Shown here one piece after another: positions 15,031 to 15,451 of a DNA stretch of 15,451 bases. Every line of letters starts with the position of its first letter. Position 1 is the first letter of the stretch. The notes beneath the pieces were generated by a model. The model did not search any database. It saw only the letters and a program-made list of their open reading frames with translations, and was not told the DNA's origin. Position numbers and translations under genes: made by a program. This DNA is from Candidatus Omnitrophota bacterium. GTDB lineage: Bacteria > Omnitrophota > Gorgyraeia > B26-G9. Location: NCBI GenBank assembly GCA_003645745.1, contig QNCH01000014.1, positions 1 to 15,451 of the forward strand. The letters run 5' to 3'.

Positions 15031-15032
15031 GA
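15004..15032 (+). promoter_or_regulatory. Promoter-like right end of MITE copy 3
   Basis: TTTACA (15004-15009, 5 of 6) and TATAGA (15027-15032, 4 of 6) are 17 bases apart, the ideal spacing. The next gene on the strand begins at 15162, so a transcript from here would have a leader of about 120 bases. Confidence 0.4.
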
Positions 15033-15059
15033 GGATGCGCTAAATTATAGGCTAGGGAA

Positions 15060-15136
15060 AATTTGAAATTTGAATTGAATTTAAAATGGTTTAATTTTCA
15101 ATTAGAATTAAGAAATTTAATCATTCATTTCAAATT
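15060..15136. other. AT-rich region bounded by a 10-base inverted repeat
   Basis: AATTTGAAAT (15060-15069) and ATTTCAAATT (15127-15136) are perfect inverted repeats flanking very AT-rich sequence with several partial internal complements. The right arm ends 13 bases before the ribosome binding site of the last gene. It might be a regulatory structure or a relic of an insertion; base composition makes chance pairing easy. Confidence 0.25.
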
Positions 15137-15161
15137 GTAAATTAACGTTGGAAGGATTTTT

Positions 15162-15451
15162 ATGTTAAAACCACTACAAGAATGGATTTGCGATACATGT
15201 GGAGAAATAATTCGTTCACCTCATGATGGATATGTAGAATGGTTATCTAATAATGATAAACAACAACGTGGGTTTAGAATTGTTCATCATGCTCGTTGTT
15301 CTCCTAAATATCCATCAGGAGATTGCTATAAATATATAAATAAACACCCCAACCACGATTCTTTGGCACTTGAAGATTTTGTTAGTATAAATGGACTTAT
15401 ACTGTTACTAGATTCTTTGGATAAAGGCTCATATCATGATCCTGATTTTCA
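15162..15451 (+). CDS. Hypothetical small protein with Cys/His metal-site pattern (cut by window end)
   Basis: An ATG preceded by GGAAGGA (15150-15156) opens a frame that continues without a stop for 96 codons to the end of the window. The product begins MLKPLQEWICDTCGEII and has C10-x2-C13, then H42, H43, C46 and C55 (VHHARCSPKYPSGDC), a spacing that suggests a zinc-binding fold. Aromatic residues are frequent and no membrane segment is seen. I do not recognise a named family and assign no function. It is unrelated to the ATPase operon, from which it is separated by MITE copy 3 and an AT-rich leader. Confidence 0.75.
   Translation, partial: MLKPLQEWICDTCGEIIRSPHDGYVEWLSNNDKQQRGFRIVHHARCSPKYPSGDCYKYINKHPNHDSLALEDFVSINGLILLLDSLDKGSYHDPDF

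Noticed and set aside
1..15451. CRISPR array, tRNA or rRNA genes
   Set aside because: The repeats are dispersed and lack regular spacers, and no cloverleaf or rRNA-like sequence was seen on either strand.

Overview
The window is AT-rich bacterial DNA (roughly a third G+C by eye) in which every recognised gene reads on the + strand. It looks like a member of the PVC superphylum or a neighbouring lineage, most plausibly Omnitrophota. The reasons are a V-type ATPase operon in the order E, DUF2764, A, B, D, I, K, which is the order known from Chlamydia, together with a type IV pilus assembly cluster and a pseudopilin of the Omnitrophota/Elusimicrobia style. The taxon is an inference; there is no rRNA or marker gene here to settle it.

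Layout. 1-156 is the right part of a small repeated element. It is followed by a pilin-like gene (210-671). 672-1105 is a 434-base gap holding a strong sigma70-type promoter, an operator-like palindrome, a hairpin and possibly a tiny ORF. 1106-6943 is a pilus cluster: a membrane-anchored GAF-GGDEF diguanylate cyclase, a natural PilM-PilN fusion, PilO, PilP and the PilQ secretin. 6944-7390 is a repeat-rich spacer with a full copy of the element. 7391-14934 is the V-type ATPase operon. A third, shortened copy of the element starts on the base after the atpK stop codon, and a cut-off gene for a small putative zinc-binding protein runs off the right end.

How the genes work together. The PilM-N fusion, PilO and PilP would form the inner-membrane alignment complex that connects the pilus motor to the outer-membrane PilQ secretin, through which pilins such as the one at 210-671 could be assembled. 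The motor ATPases (PilB/PilT), PilC and the prepilin peptidase are not here. The cyclase overlaps the pilMN start, which suggests c-di-GMP signalling tied to pilus expression. The ATPase has a complete Na+-site signature in its K ring subunit, so it probably moves Na+ rather than H+.

The most distinctive non-coding feature is a family of short elements with TA-flanked terminal inverted repeats and no coding capacity (MITE-like). There are three copies in the same orientation, each between transcription units, and the right end of each resembles an outward-facing promoter aimed at the next gene. A second repeat family, built on ATTCCC...GGGAAT hairpins, sits in the only two wide gaps inside the operons and in the spacer between them.
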